Source: DSWT01 sp035415725
GTDB lineage: Bacteria > Chloroflexota > Anaerolineae > B4-G1 > SLSP01
Assembly (NCBI GenBank): GCA_035415725.1
Contig: DAOOGN010000004.1
Location: 1 to 64,000, forward strand
Reading direction: 5' to 3'
DNA length: 64,000 bases
A program made the position numbers and the translations under genes. Positions within the stretch are counted from its first letter, which is position 1. Every line of letters starts with the position of its first letter. Below are positions 9,845 through 18,345 of the stretch, piece by piece. Below the pieces are notes generated by a model, which saw nothing but the letters and a program-made list of their open reading frames with translations, did not search any database and had not been told where the DNA came from.

Positions 9845-9928
9845 TGTCAGCATTTTCACCGCAGAGTACGCAGTGTACGTGGAGATTTCTTTTTTTCTCT
9901 CTGTGAACTCTGTGCCCTCTGGGGCTAT
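9845..9928. repeat. 'CACAGAG'-type dispersed repeat ahead of the beta-galactosidase
   Basis: The sequence 'ttcaccgcagagtacgcag ... ctctctgtgaactctgtg' resembles segments at 32053-32103 and 37561-37640, which also contain 'cagag' and 'ctctgtg' words. It is open in the frame of the following gene, giving a false 26-residue N-terminal extension that lacks any similarity to GH2 enzymes. Confidence 0.5.
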
Positions 9929-9950
9929 TTTATACGAGGAGAACAGACTT

Positions 9951-12900
9951 ATGCCAAACGATTGGGAAAACCCCCAGATGGTCGGGCAGAACAAAGAACC
10001 CGCCCACGCTACCTTGTTACCCTATCAGGATGTCCCAACTGCGCTGAACGGCGACCGTCGTGCGTGCACTCACTTCCAATTGCTCAACGGTGACTGGCAG
10101 TTCAAAGGGGCGCCGAATCCGGCCTCCGCGCCGGAGGATTTTTACGTCGAGCCCTTCAACGACGATGGCTGGGACATGATCGCCGTGCCGGGCAACTGGC
10201 AACTACAAGGCTATGACGTACCGATGTACACCAACGTCCAGTACCCGTTCTGCCCCGACTATATGCCAGAAGTTCCCAAGGATCATAACCCCGTCGGCTG
10301 CTACCGTACCTCTTTCATCCTTCCCGAAGACTGGGCCGGCAAGCAGGTGTTCATCGTCTTCGACGGCGTGGATTCGGCGTTCTACCTCTGGGTCAACGGA
10401 AAGGTCGTGGGCTATAGCCAGGACAGCCGTCTGCCGGCAGAGTTCAACCTCACACCGTACCTGCGCCCCGGCGAGAACACGCTTGCTGCGCGCGTCTACC
10501 GCTGGTCTGACGGCAGTTACCTCGAAGATCAAGACTTCTGGCGCTTGAGCGGCATCTACCGCGACGTGTACCTCTTCGCCGCGCCCCCTGTCCACATCCG
10601 CGACTTCTGGGCCGTGACCGAATTGGACGCGGACTATCGGGACGCCGTTCTCAACATCCGTGCCGATATCCACGCTTATGAAGCCGTGGCTCTGGACGGC
10701 TACACGGTCGAAGTACAGCTCTACGATGCGCAGAACCAATGCGTCGTACAATCTCGATCTTCAATTTCCGATCTTCAATCTTCATCTTCAATTTCCTTCG
10801 TCCTTCCCGTCTCCAACCCTCTTAAATGGTCGGCGGAACACCCCAACCTGTACACGCTGCTGCTCACCCTCAGGGATGCTGAGGAAACCGTGCTCGAAGT
10901 CGAACGCTGCCACGTCGGCTTCCGTAAGGTCGAAATCGAGGACGGCAAAATCCTCATCAACGGCGCGCCGGTCTATTTCCACGGCGTCAACCGTCACGAA
11001 CATCACCCCGACACCGGGCACACGGTCGGCGGCGAGTCGATGCTCGAAGACATCCTGCTGATGAAGCGCTTCAACATCAACGCGGTGCGCACCTCCCACT
11101 ACCCCAATGATCCCCGCTGGTACGATCTGTGCGATCAATACGGCCTGTACCTGATCGACGAGGCTAACCTGGAAACCCACGGCGTCTGGGACGAGCCGAC
11201 CCGCGATCCGGTGTGGCAGACGGCGTTCCTGGAGCGCGGCAGCCGCATGGTCGAGCGCGATAAGAATCATCCCAGCGTCGTGATCTGGTCGCTCGGCAAC
11301 GAGTCCGGACACGGGCCGAACCACGCGGCGATGGCGGCCTGGATCCACGCGAACGATCCGACGCGCCCGGTGCATTACGAATCGGCCGGTGATGAGCCTT
11401 ACGTGGACATGATCAGCACGATGTACCCCTCGCTGGAGCGCCTGGCGGCGCTGGCCGAAGCGCCGGGCGAAACACGGCCCTTCATCCTCTGCGAATATGC
11501 GCACGCAATGGGCAACAGCCCCGGTAACCTGAAGGAGTATTGGGAGACCATCGAGAAGTATCCCCGGGTGCGCGGCGCGTTCGTGTGGGACTGGGTGGAT
11601 CAGGGACTGCGGCGTACTTCTCCCCCCGCTTCCTCTTCTTCCGTCACCCCCGTTGAGGGGGAAACCGGGGAGGAATGGTTCGCCTACGGCGGCGACTTCG
11701 GCGACGTCCCCAACGACGGGAGCTTCTGCATCAACGGCCTGGTCTTCCCCGACCGCACGATTCACCCGGCGTTGTGGGAAGTGAAGAAGGTCTACCAACC
11801 GGTGCGGGTCGCGGCGGTAGACGTGTTGGCGGGAAAAGTGGAAGTCATCAACCGCTACGACTTCTCCGATCTGAGTCACCTGGACATCACCTGGACGCTA
11901 CAAAAGGATGGACAGATCGTGCAGCACGGCCGACTCCCCCGCATGAGCACGCCGCCCGGCGGACGTGAGATCGTGACGATCCCCTTCTCCACCCCTGTTT
12001 CTCCCCTCCGCGGAGGGAAAACAGAGGGAGTGGGAGCGGAATATCACCTCACCCTCAGCTTCACGCTGGCGGAAGCCACCCCCTGGGCCGAGGCCGGGCA
12101 CGAAGTTGGCTGGGCGCAGTTCGTCGTCCCCTTTCCCACGTCTGAGGTAAAACCGGTGGCGATAGCAACGCTGCCGGCCCTGACCATGACCGAATCCGAC
12201 GCGCGAGCCGGAGTCGCGGGACGGAATTTTCGCCTGGTCTTCGACAAACAGGCCGGAACGGTGGCGTCACTACAATATCAGGGGCATGATCTGCTCGTGC
12301 ACGGTCCGCAATCCAACTTCTGGCGCGCGCCAACCGAGAACGATCTCAACTCATGGGGTGAGGAGCGCGCGGCGCAGCGCTGGCGTGAAGTTGGACTGGA
12401 TCAACTCGTAGAACACGTCACGGCGGTGACGGTAAAACAGCCCACGCCGCAGGCCGTCGAAATCGTGGTCCATTCGGTGTGCACACCCGGCGCAGACTTC
12501 GCCGTTCCCATCGCGCCTGGCCCGGAGCAGCAACCGGAAATGCTGGGCCAGTTCCTCTCATGGTCCCTGGACAAGGAGACCTTGCGTGCTTTCTGCGCCT
12601 CTATCCACATCCCCTACGACAGTCTGCCCGGAACGATCAAAGCGGCCAAGATCAAAGGACTGCTCGGCCACTTTGTGCCGGAGAACCGGCTCCCGGAATT
12701 GATGGCCGGCCTCTATCACTTCCTTAAAGAGACTGCGCCGGACAAAGTCCGCCCCGAATTCGAAGCGGCGCTCTTCCAGCGGCAGATGGGCGCCCCGGAA
12801 GCCAAAGCGCCGGCGCGATTCGCGTGCACGTATACTTACACGATTTACGGCAGTGGAGATGTGATCATCGAGCACCACGTTGTCCCGGAAGTTCCCGGTT

Positions 12901-13409
12901 TGCCGTTCCTGCCGCGCATCGGCCTGCAGATGACGCTGCCGGGCGGCTACGAGCAGTTCACCTGGTACGGGCGCGGCCCGCACGAGAACTATGTCGACCG
13001 GAACTACGGCGCGCAGGTGGGCATCTACAGCGGCACGGTGGATGAACAGTATGTGCCGTACATCGTCCCCGAAGAAAACGGCAACAAGACCGAAGTGCGC
13101 TGGGTCGCCTTGACGAACGCCGTGGGCGTGGGCCTGTTGGCTGTGGGATCGCCGTGGCTGGAAGTGAGCGCGCATCACTACACCACCCGGGACTTGACCG
13201 TGGCGATGCATACTTACGAGTTGCATCGCCGCAACGACATCACGCTCAACCTGGATTATGCGCAATCCGGGCTGGGGAGCGCGAGCTGCGGGCCGGGACG
13301 CCGGCCGGAGTATCAACTCAAACCGGTCGAGACGCGCTACCGCGTGCGCCTGCGGCCTTTTTCGCAGGCGGCGGAATCGCCGCTGGCGTTGAGCAAACAA
13401 CGGTTGTGA
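9951..13409 (+). CDS. lacZ: GH2 beta-galactosidase with insertions
   Basis: This 1152-residue enzyme hydrolyses beta-galactosides after uptake; it has no signal peptide. Domains follow the LacZ order: jelly-roll N-domain (about 40-215), immunoglobulin-like domain, TIM barrel (about 325-620), second Ig-like domain and the C-terminal small-chain beta-sandwich. The acid/base Glu is E451 in SLGNESGHG and the nucleophile is E515 in ILCEYAHAMGNS. I chose the ATG at 9951, which follows GAGGAGAACAGACTT; an upstream in-frame start lies in a repeat. The protein is about 130 residues longer than E. coli LacZ. The extra length comes mostly from an alpha-helical segment at about 860-945 resembling an effector-associated domain, and from three low-complexity stretches coded by repeat-like DNA. 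Confidence 0.95.
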   Translation: MPNDWENPQMVGQNKEPAHATLLPYQDVPTALNGDRRACTHFQLLNGDWQFKGAPNPASAPEDFYVEPFNDDGWDMIAVPGNWQLQGYDVPMYTNVQYPFCPDYMPEVPKDHNPVGCYRTSFILPEDWAGKQVFIVFDGVDSAFYLWVNGKVVGYSQDSRLPAEFNLTPYLRPGENTLAARVYRWSDGSYLEDQDFWRLSGIYRDVYLFAAPPVHIRDFWAVTELDADYRDAVLNIRADIHAYEAVALDGYTVEVQLYDAQNQCVVQSRSSISDLQSSSSISFVLPVSNPLKWSAEHPNLYTLLLTLRDAEETVLEVERCHVGFRKVEIEDGKILINGAPVYFHGVNRHEHHPDTGHTVGGESMLEDILLMKRFNINAVRTSHYPNDPRWYDLCDQYGLYLIDEANLETHGVWDEPTRDPVWQTAFLERGSRMVERDKNHPSVVIWSLGNESGHGPNHAAMAAWIHANDPTRPVHYESAGDEPYVDMISTMYPSLERLAALAEAPGETRPFILCEYAHAMGNSPGNLKEYWETIEKYPRVRGAFVWDWVDQGLRRTSPPASSSSVTPVEGETGEEWFAYGGDFGDVPNDGSFCINGLVFPDRTIHPALWEVKKVYQPVRVAAVDVLAGKVEVINRYDFSDLSHLDITWTLQKDGQIVQHGRLPRMSTPPGGREIVTIPFSTPVSPLRGGKTEGVGAEYHLTLSFTLAEATPWAEAGHEVGWAQFVVPFPTSEVKPVAIATLPALTMTESDARAGVAGRNFRLVFDKQAGTVASLQYQGHDLLVHGPQSNFWRAPTENDLNSWGEERAAQRWREVGLDQLVEHVTAVTVKQPTPQAVEIVVHSVCTPGADFAVPIAPGPEQQPEMLGQFLSWSLDKETLRAFCASIHIPYDSLPGTIKAAKIKGLLGHFVPENRLPELMAGLYHFLKETAPDKVRPEFEAALFQRQMGAPEAKAPARFACTYTYTIYGSGDVIIEHHVVPEVPGLPFLPRIGLQMTLPGGYEQFTWYGRGPHENYVDRNYGAQVGIYSGTVDEQYVPYIVPEENGNKTEVRWVALTNAVGVGLLAVGSPWLEVSAHHYTTRDLTVAMHTYELHRRNDITLNLDYAQSGLGSASCGPGRRPEYQLKPVETRYRVRLRPFSQAAESPLALSKQRL

Positions 13410-13421
13410 TTTGCCTCCAGT

Positions 13422-13463
13422 TGGAATGTTCGAGCGCGGGAATGCTCGAACGTTCCAGCTTTT
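13422..13463 (+). terminator. Rho-independent terminator after lacZ
   Basis: A 14-base-pair stem, TGGAATGTTCGAGC at 13422-13435 with GCTCGAACGTTCCA at 13444-13457 (one G-T pair), has an 8-base loop and is followed by GCTTTT. It lies 12 bases after the lacZ stop, so it probably ends the saccharide operon. Confidence 0.75.
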
Positions 13464-13482
13464 ACTACCCGACTAACGACTG

Positions 13483-15162
13483 ATGACAACCACACATCCT
13501 GATCGCAAAGACTACTGGCTGGCCGGCCTGATCGGCATTTTTGCCCTGGCGCTCTACGTGCGGACGCTGGCGCCAGACGTGCTCTACGGCGACAGCGCCG
13601 AATTTCAGACGCTCGCTTACACCCTGGGGACGACCCATTCCACGGGCTATCCCGTGTACCTGTTGCTGGCGCGCTTGGTGGGATTTCTGCCGCTTGCCTC
13701 CCCTGCCTGGCGCGTCAACCTGGTTTCGGCGCTGTGCGCGGCGTGGACGGTGGGTGGCGTCTACCTGCTGATCCGCTTCTTCACCCCCCGCCGCCTAGGG
13801 GCGGCGTTGGGCAGTATCGCGCTGGCGCTGTCGTACACCTTCTGGTCGCAGGCGATCATCGCCGAAGTCTACACGCCGGGGATGGCGCTGCTGATAACGG
13901 TGCTGCTGCTGTTGGCCCATTGGCAAAGCGAGCCGCTGGCACGCCGCCGCGCACTGGCATGGGCTACGGCGCTGACGTGTCTAGCGCTGGGCGTCCACGC
14001 CTCGGCGGCGTTGATAGCCCCGTCTGCCCTCGCGTTCGTCCTGGGGGTGCTGGCCTTCCAGCCCAAAGCGCAAATCTGGCCCTGCTTGAAGGCTGCCGCC
14101 GTGGGGTTCGCTGCCGGGCTGGGCTTCTATTTCCTGACGTTCGTGCTGCTTGACCTGCACAACCCGCCATCCAGCTTCATCCAGGTGATGTTATATCCCT
14201 CGCGTTCGATCTGGGGATTGCAATCCGGCGACATCGACGGCGTTTTTGAACACTGGTGGTTGACCATCTCCAGCCTGCAATGGCGTAGTGTGATGTTCCC
14301 GGAAGACAGCAGTTTCGCCGTGGCGATCAGCGACTACTTCACCCGTGTCCTGAGTCAGGAGTTTTCGCTGGGGATGATCGGGCTTGCCGTGATTGGCCTG
14401 GGCGAGATTCGTCACGCCGCGCGGCAACTCGCCAAAAGCGCCGGGAACCCCGAACTCGACGACACCAAGACGCGCGTCCAGGCGTTCATCAAGTCCATCC
14501 CCACTGCTCCCACCTTGAGCCTGGGCGTCTTCATGGCCCTGAATTACCTGGTGATGTTGATATTCATCCTCAACTACCGTCCAGGGGATCAATATGTGTT
14601 TTATCTCGCCACCTATATCGGCATCGCCACAGCAATCGGCGTGGGGATTGGACGGATGTTGGAATGGACGGTTCGGCCGGCGACCCGGCGCCAACGCTGG
14701 CGGCGTTATCTTTATCCGGTGATCATGGTGTTGAGCGTGATGATCGTCGTCACACCCTACGCCGGCCCGCGCTGGGAGGCGCTTTGGGCCGGCAAAGGGA
14801 CTTTTGTGCAGGAGACGTATCCTTACCCGCTCGAAAACCTGAAAGAGCCGCGCCTGATTTATACCATGTGCCTGTCTCTATTGCCGGAAGATGCGTTCGT
14901 GGTGATGAACTGGCGCGCCTTGTACACGATGTACTACCTGGCGCACGTGGAGAAACGGCGTCCCAACATCGTCATCAAAGAAGCCACGCCGTATGGCAGC
15001 AACAACCTGATTGCCGCTAGCCTGCTGGAAGAAATGACCGATGCCGTGCGCGCCGGGCGTCCGGTCTTCGTGGATCAGGTCTATCCCGGGTTGCGAGAGC
15101 GCTTCCGCGTCATGCCGGCGGCAGGCGGCGATTTCTATCGGCTGACGTTGCCGCGACAATGA
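13483..15162 (+). CDS. DUF2723 multi-spanning membrane protein (mannosyltransferase-like)
   Basis: This 559-residue integral membrane protein belongs to the DUF2723 group, which is related to the GT-C lipid-dependent glycosyltransferases. The diagnostic N-terminal stretch is GDSAEFQTLAYTLG followed by HSTGYPVYLLLAR (residues 32-65). The acidic Asp-Glu pair lies in the first outer loop, where GT-C enzymes keep their catalytic acids. About ten membrane segments cover residues 14-460, and the last 100 residues form an outside domain. The start ATG at 13483 lies 20 bases after the lacZ terminator. The acceptor and sugar cannot be told from sequence. Confidence 0.85.
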   Translation: MTTTHPDRKDYWLAGLIGIFALALYVRTLAPDVLYGDSAEFQTLAYTLGTTHSTGYPVYLLLARLVGFLPLASPAWRVNLVSALCAAWTVGGVYLLIRFFTPRRLGAALGSIALALSYTFWSQAIIAEVYTPGMALLITVLLLLAHWQSEPLARRRALAWATALTCLALGVHASAALIAPSALAFVLGVLAFQPKAQIWPCLKAAAVGFAAGLGFYFLTFVLLDLHNPPSSFIQVMLYPSRSIWGLQSGDIDGVFEHWWLTISSLQWRSVMFPEDSSFAVAISDYFTRVLSQEFSLGMIGLAVIGLGEIRHAARQLAKSAGNPELDDTKTRVQAFIKSIPTAPTLSLGVFMALNYLVMLIFILNYRPGDQYVFYLATYIGIATAIGVGIGRMLEWTVRPATRRQRWRRYLYPVIMVLSVMIVVTPYAGPRWEALWAGKGTFVQETYPYPLENLKEPRLIYTMCLSLLPEDAFVVMNWRALYTMYYLAHVEKRRPNIVIKEATPYGSNNLIAASLLEEMTDAVRAGRPVFVDQVYPGLRERFRVMPAAGGDFYRLTLPRQ

Positions 15163-15180
15163 AATTTCTCTGTATGACAA

Positions 15181-15208
15181 TTGAACAGAGCAAAGGTTAT
15201 GATACAAT
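15181..15208 (+). promoter_or_regulatory. Likely sigma-70 promoter of the toxin-antitoxin remnant
   Basis: TTGAAC at 15181-15186 and TACAAT at 15203-15208 are separated by 16 bases, 22 bases upstream of the degraded toxin start. It could still transcribe the antitoxin. Confidence 0.5.
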
Positions 15209-15229
15209 GAAGACAAAGGGATCATAATC

Positions 15230-15518
15230 ATGCAAATCAAAGACATTATTTGGCTTCCCGACATCATAGACAAACTGGATTGAAAGCATCATGCCGTTCC
15301 CGAAGAAGTAGAACAAGTCTTTGATGGACAGCCGATGTATCGTCGTATCGAACGTGGCAAGATACGTGGTGAGGATTTATATGTAGCATTGGGACAAACC
15401 GACACAGGCCGTTACTTGATCGTTTTCTTTGGTTCACAAGACAACAGGTGAAGCGCCGATTATCAGCGCGCTGGATATGGCACAGAAGGATCGTAGACAA
15501 TATGAACACAAAAAGTAA
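15230..15518 (+). pseudogene. BrnT-like toxin, broken by a stop codon and a frameshift
   Basis: Translation from the ATG at 15230 gives MQIKDIIWLPDIIDKLD, then TGA at 15281-15283, then KHHAVPEEVEQVF and GRYLIVFFGSQ. After about 15430 the similarity moves to another frame (IISALDMAQKDRRQYEHKK) ending at TAA 15516-15518. Intact BrnT-type RNase toxins have an Arg where the TGA stands (KLARKHH) and read straight through to the ISARDM motif. One C-to-T change plus one indel therefore separate this from a functional gene. The overlap with the antitoxin gene (17 bases) is retained. Confidence 0.8.
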
Positions 15519-15783
15519 ACGGCGAGACCCCCTACCTGAGGCGTTTGAAAGTATCGAAGCAGCAGGCGATTTCTGGGATACGCACGATTTGAGTGATTAC
15601 TGGGACCAGACTAGCGAAGTACACTTTGAAGTAAGCCTTGGTCGGCGGGTTATTTTAGTACCTTTGGAACAGAATGTTGCGCACCAATTAGCGAGTGTTG
15701 CCAGGCGTCAAGGGCTGTCCACTGAAACTCTGGTTAACTTATGGCTCAACGAGCGACTCCAACAACTGGAAGTGCCTGCTTAA
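15502..15783 (+). CDS. CopG/BrnA-type antitoxin
   Basis: This 93-residue protein matches the CopG-type antitoxin family that accompanies BrnT toxins. The characteristic FWDTHDLSDYWDQT lies at residues 24-37, followed by a ribbon-like strand (EVSLGRRVILVP) and a C-terminal helix pair (ASVARRQGLSTETLVNLWL). The ATG at 15502 has AGAAGGAT upstream and lies inside the 3' end of the toxin remnant. An upstream in-frame ATG at 15448 would only translate toxin DNA. The gene appears intact although its toxin is not; it may persist as a DNA-binding regulator or simply be an early-stage relic. Confidence 0.8.
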   Translation: MNTKSKRRDPLPEAFESIEAAGDFWDTHDLSDYWDQTSEVHFEVSLGRRVILVPLEQNVAHQLASVARRQGLSTETLVNLWLNERLQQLEVPA

Positions 15784-15826
15784 GCCCGCGCGCTTTATGG
15801 TCTCCCCTTATTCTGCACCTGATACC

Positions 15827-16831
15827 ATGAAACGCGCCGACGGCTCGGCGCGTTTCGCCTACGTCACGCTGTTGATGCGCAACGACAGCTACCTGCCCGG
15901 CGTGCTGACGTTAGCATACGGCCTGCGCTGCCAGAACACCCGCGCCGACCTGATCTGCATGGTGACGCCGGAGATCACGGCGGAAGCCCGCTATGCGCTG
16001 GACTTGTTGTTCGACCATGTCGTCGAGGTCGAGCCGCTCTTCATCCCCTACAAGCGACGACAGGCGCGGCAGTACATCCCCTACGTCTTCACACGAATGC
16101 ACATGCTCCGGCTCGGCGCGGATGGCGACCTGGGGCCATCCTACGAGAAGCTCGTGGCGCTCGATGCCGACGTGCTGCCCATCAAGCACTACGATCACCT
16201 GTTCACGCTCAACGCGCCGGCGGGCATCCTCAACGAGTCCAAGGCGCACTTCGTGGATTACGATGACGACGGGAAATACATCATCCCGCCGAGCGTGGCG
16301 ACCGAGGGCACATGGCGCTGGCACGAAGCCTACAATCCCCTCTGCTCGCACGGACAGCCTATCCCGTCGGCCATCACCGACCGCGTCAAGGATGATCCCA
16401 CCAACATGGGCGTGAACACCGCGTTGCTTGTCGTGCGGCCCTCCATGGCCGAGTTCATAGCGATCGAAGCCGACCTGCAACGGCCTGAAATTCGGCGTTA
16501 CATCGGCGACTTGTTCGAGTGGCCCGACATGCAGTACCTCACCATGCGTTGGTCGGGACAATGGACCAACGTGGACATCCGTTTCTGCGGGTTCAGCGGC
16601 TATCCCTACCTGGCCGTGCTGTTCGGTACGCACTACGCCGGCATAAAGCCGTGGCACTTCCACAAAGCCCAGGCTATAGCCCATTATGGCCGCTTCGAGG
16701 ACTTTCAATACTGGTTCAAGCAGTATACGGCGATGGTCACGCAAACCTATCCCCGGTTGCAAAAAGTGAAACGGCTGGAACGGTTGTTGAAACAGATCAG
16801 AGAACTCAACGCTAATATGTGGAACTCGTAA
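15827..16831 (+). CDS. GT8-like (glycogenin-type) glycosyltransferase
   Basis: About 334 residues. The N-terminus FAYVTLLMRNDSYLPGVLTL is the nucleotide-sugar binding start typical of GT8 enzymes. The metal-binding DxD motif is in KLVALDADVLPI (residues ~108-119). A C-terminal 'GTHYAGIKPWHF' segment matches the conserved HxxGxxKPW motif that closes the active site. There is no signal or membrane segment. ATG 15827 is preferred over 15797 because homologues begin close to the first strand, though neither has a good ribosome site. The TAA stop lies in the terminal GTAACTATTC of a repeat element, so the C-terminus has been fixed by that insertion. Acceptor unknown. Confidence 0.83.
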   Translation: MKRADGSARFAYVTLLMRNDSYLPGVLTLAYGLRCQNTRADLICMVTPEITAEARYALDLLFDHVVEVEPLFIPYKRRQARQYIPYVFTRMHMLRLGADGDLGPSYEKLVALDADVLPIKHYDHLFTLNAPAGILNESKAHFVDYDDDGKYIIPPSVATEGTWRWHEAYNPLCSHGQPIPSAITDRVKDDPTNMGVNTALLVVRPSMAEFIAIEADLQRPEIRRYIGDLFEWPDMQYLTMRWSGQWTNVDIRFCGFSGYPYLAVLFGTHYAGIKPWHFHKAQAIAHYGRFEDFQYWFKQYTAMVTQTYPRLQKVKRLERLLKQIRELNANMWNS

Positions 16832-17035
16832 CTATTCAACCGCCTTGCCAGGTGGCGGGCGGCGAAGCCGCCCGCCCCCCCCTTTTGCCCCCTTCTTTCT
16901 CGCTTGCGGGGGAGGAGGGGGCTGGGGGATGAGAGGGTCATCATCTGCCGGGGTAACCTATTATGTGCCCTCTCCAAAGTCCCGTTCGCCACCTGGCAAG
17001 GGTGGCTGAATAGTTACCTGGCCTGAATCGATACC
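16828..17035. repeat. Mosaic repeat with matching inverted ends
   Basis: Both ends carry the same sequence in opposite orientation: GTAACTATTCAACCGCC at the left and its counterpart GGTGGCTGAATAGTTACC ending at 17018. The arms extend to 'ttgccaggtggcg'. The interior has a 'gcccgccccccccttttgccc' run and a CGCTTGCGGGGGAGG core. Immediately after it, 17019-17035 is another element end (GGCCTGAATCGATACC on this strand). No gene lies here. Confidence 0.8.
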
Positions 17036-17088
17036 TCTCGCATACGAGCACTGACACATAGCGATCCGTGTCACATTCTGGAGGAACC

Positions 17089-18243
17089 ATGCCATACGCA
17101 TTGAAATACGACATTACCCAAGACGATCTCGGCCACTTTGCCGGGCGCGGCCCGGCCTTCGTCACCTTCGGAGAGACGATGGTGCGCGACACTCCCGCCG
17201 ACGGCGAACGCCCGGAGCGCACGCGCCAGGTCCACCTCTCGATGGCGGGCAGTGAATACACGCTGGCGCTAGGCCTGTCCCGTTTGGGTATCCCATCGAG
17301 CTACATCACCCGCGTGCCCGACAACCCTTACGGGCGGATGCTACGCAACATTGCCCGCGAAAACGGCGTCAACACCGATCATTTCGTCTGGGCGCCGAAA
17401 ACCGAACCCATCGGGCGCTTCATCTACGAGATCGGGCGCACGCCGCGCCGCGACAGCGGCATCTACCAGCGCATGTTCTCCGCCGCCTCCAGGCTTGACG
17501 CCGGGATGGTGGATTGGCCAGCGGCGCTCAAAGACTGCCGGCTCTTTCACACGTCGGGCATCACCTTTGGACTGGCGGCGCACAGCAAGTACGCGCGCAA
17601 TTACCTGCTGGCGGCCTTCGAGGAAGCGATGGCCGACAAACCTGCAGAATGTTGGGTGGGGATGGACTTCAACTATCGCGCCACCCTCTGGTCGGTGGAA
17701 CAGGCGCAAGCCGTGCTCACGCCGCTGGTCACGGATCACGTCGACGTGCTGGTAACGACCATCGAGGATATGGCGCAGCTCTACGGGATGGGTTGTGGGC
17801 CATATAGCGCCCGGCAGATCGATGACGGCGACATCGGCCCCCTCCAGGACGAGGATCTGCGCGCTTTCGCCGCCGAGGTAGGCGCGCGCTTCAACACCAA
17901 AATCGTCGCCATCACCATCCGCTACCCCGACAGCTTCGAGCAACATCGCTGGGAATCGGCAGCGGCGGACGCGGACGGCAATTTCTTCCGTTCACCCGCC
18001 GTCAAACCCATCACTCTATGGGACCGGCTGGGCGGCGGCGATACATGGAACGCCGGCTTCTATTACGGCCTGCTCACCGCCGGTTTCAACGCCGACGGCC
18101 TGGCGAAAGGCATCCTCGTGGGTGATGCCGCCACGCGCCTCAAGCAGACGCTGCTGTTCGACCTGCCTATCATCGACAAGGCCGAAGTGCAAGCATTGAT
18201 GAAGGCCGACGTGGCCGGCGGCGGCAAGCGAACGGCGCGCTAA
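17089..18243 (+). CDS. PfkB-family sugar kinase, 2-keto-3-deoxygluconate kinase type
   Basis: This 384-residue kinase would phosphorylate a sugar or sugar acid with ATP. It begins with the PfkB lead FVTFGETMVRDTP, has the 'SMAGSEYTLALGLSRLGI' substrate-lid region, and ends with DRLGGGDTWNAGF. The latter holds the catalytic Asp and the anion hole, in the DRxGGGD form found in KDG kinases rather than DTTGAGD. It is longer than usual (about 310-340), with extra residues at 230-270. The start at 17089 has CTGGAGGAACC; an upstream GTG at 17068 is less likely. It stands alone, so its substrate is inferred only from the motif. Confidence 0.85.
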   Translation: MPYALKYDITQDDLGHFAGRGPAFVTFGETMVRDTPADGERPERTRQVHLSMAGSEYTLALGLSRLGIPSSYITRVPDNPYGRMLRNIARENGVNTDHFVWAPKTEPIGRFIYEIGRTPRRDSGIYQRMFSAASRLDAGMVDWPAALKDCRLFHTSGITFGLAAHSKYARNYLLAAFEEAMADKPAECWVGMDFNYRATLWSVEQAQAVLTPLVTDHVDVLVTTIEDMAQLYGMGCGPYSARQIDDGDIGPLQDEDLRAFAAEVGARFNTKIVAITIRYPDSFEQHRWESAAADADGNFFRSPAVKPITLWDRLGGGDTWNAGFYYGLLTAGFNADGLAKGILVGDAATRLKQTLLFDLPIIDKAEVQALMKADVAGGGKRTAR

Positions 18244-18345
18244 GAAGCAAGAGGTTCCGTATCAGTGGACTGAAGAGCGGAGGGTACGTTCCAAAATCGA
18301 GATCACCTGGCCGGTGAGATACGGCGTGGATGCCACCTTAACGCC

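Noticed and set aside
9873..9950. Upstream start of lacZ
   Set aside because: The 26 extra residues come from a CACAGAG-type repeat; ATG 9951 has the proper ribosome site.
10788..11879. 363-codon open frame antisense to lacZ
   Set aside because: It mirrors the codon structure of lacZ, has no ribosome site and reads as low-complexity Arg/Val/His-rich protein; GC-rich genes commonly leave such antisense frames open.
15281..15283. TGA and TAG read as sense codons (recoding or altered genetic code)
   Set aside because: All other genes in the window end normally at TGA or TAG, and the BrnT gene also has a frameshift, so simple decay explains both loci.
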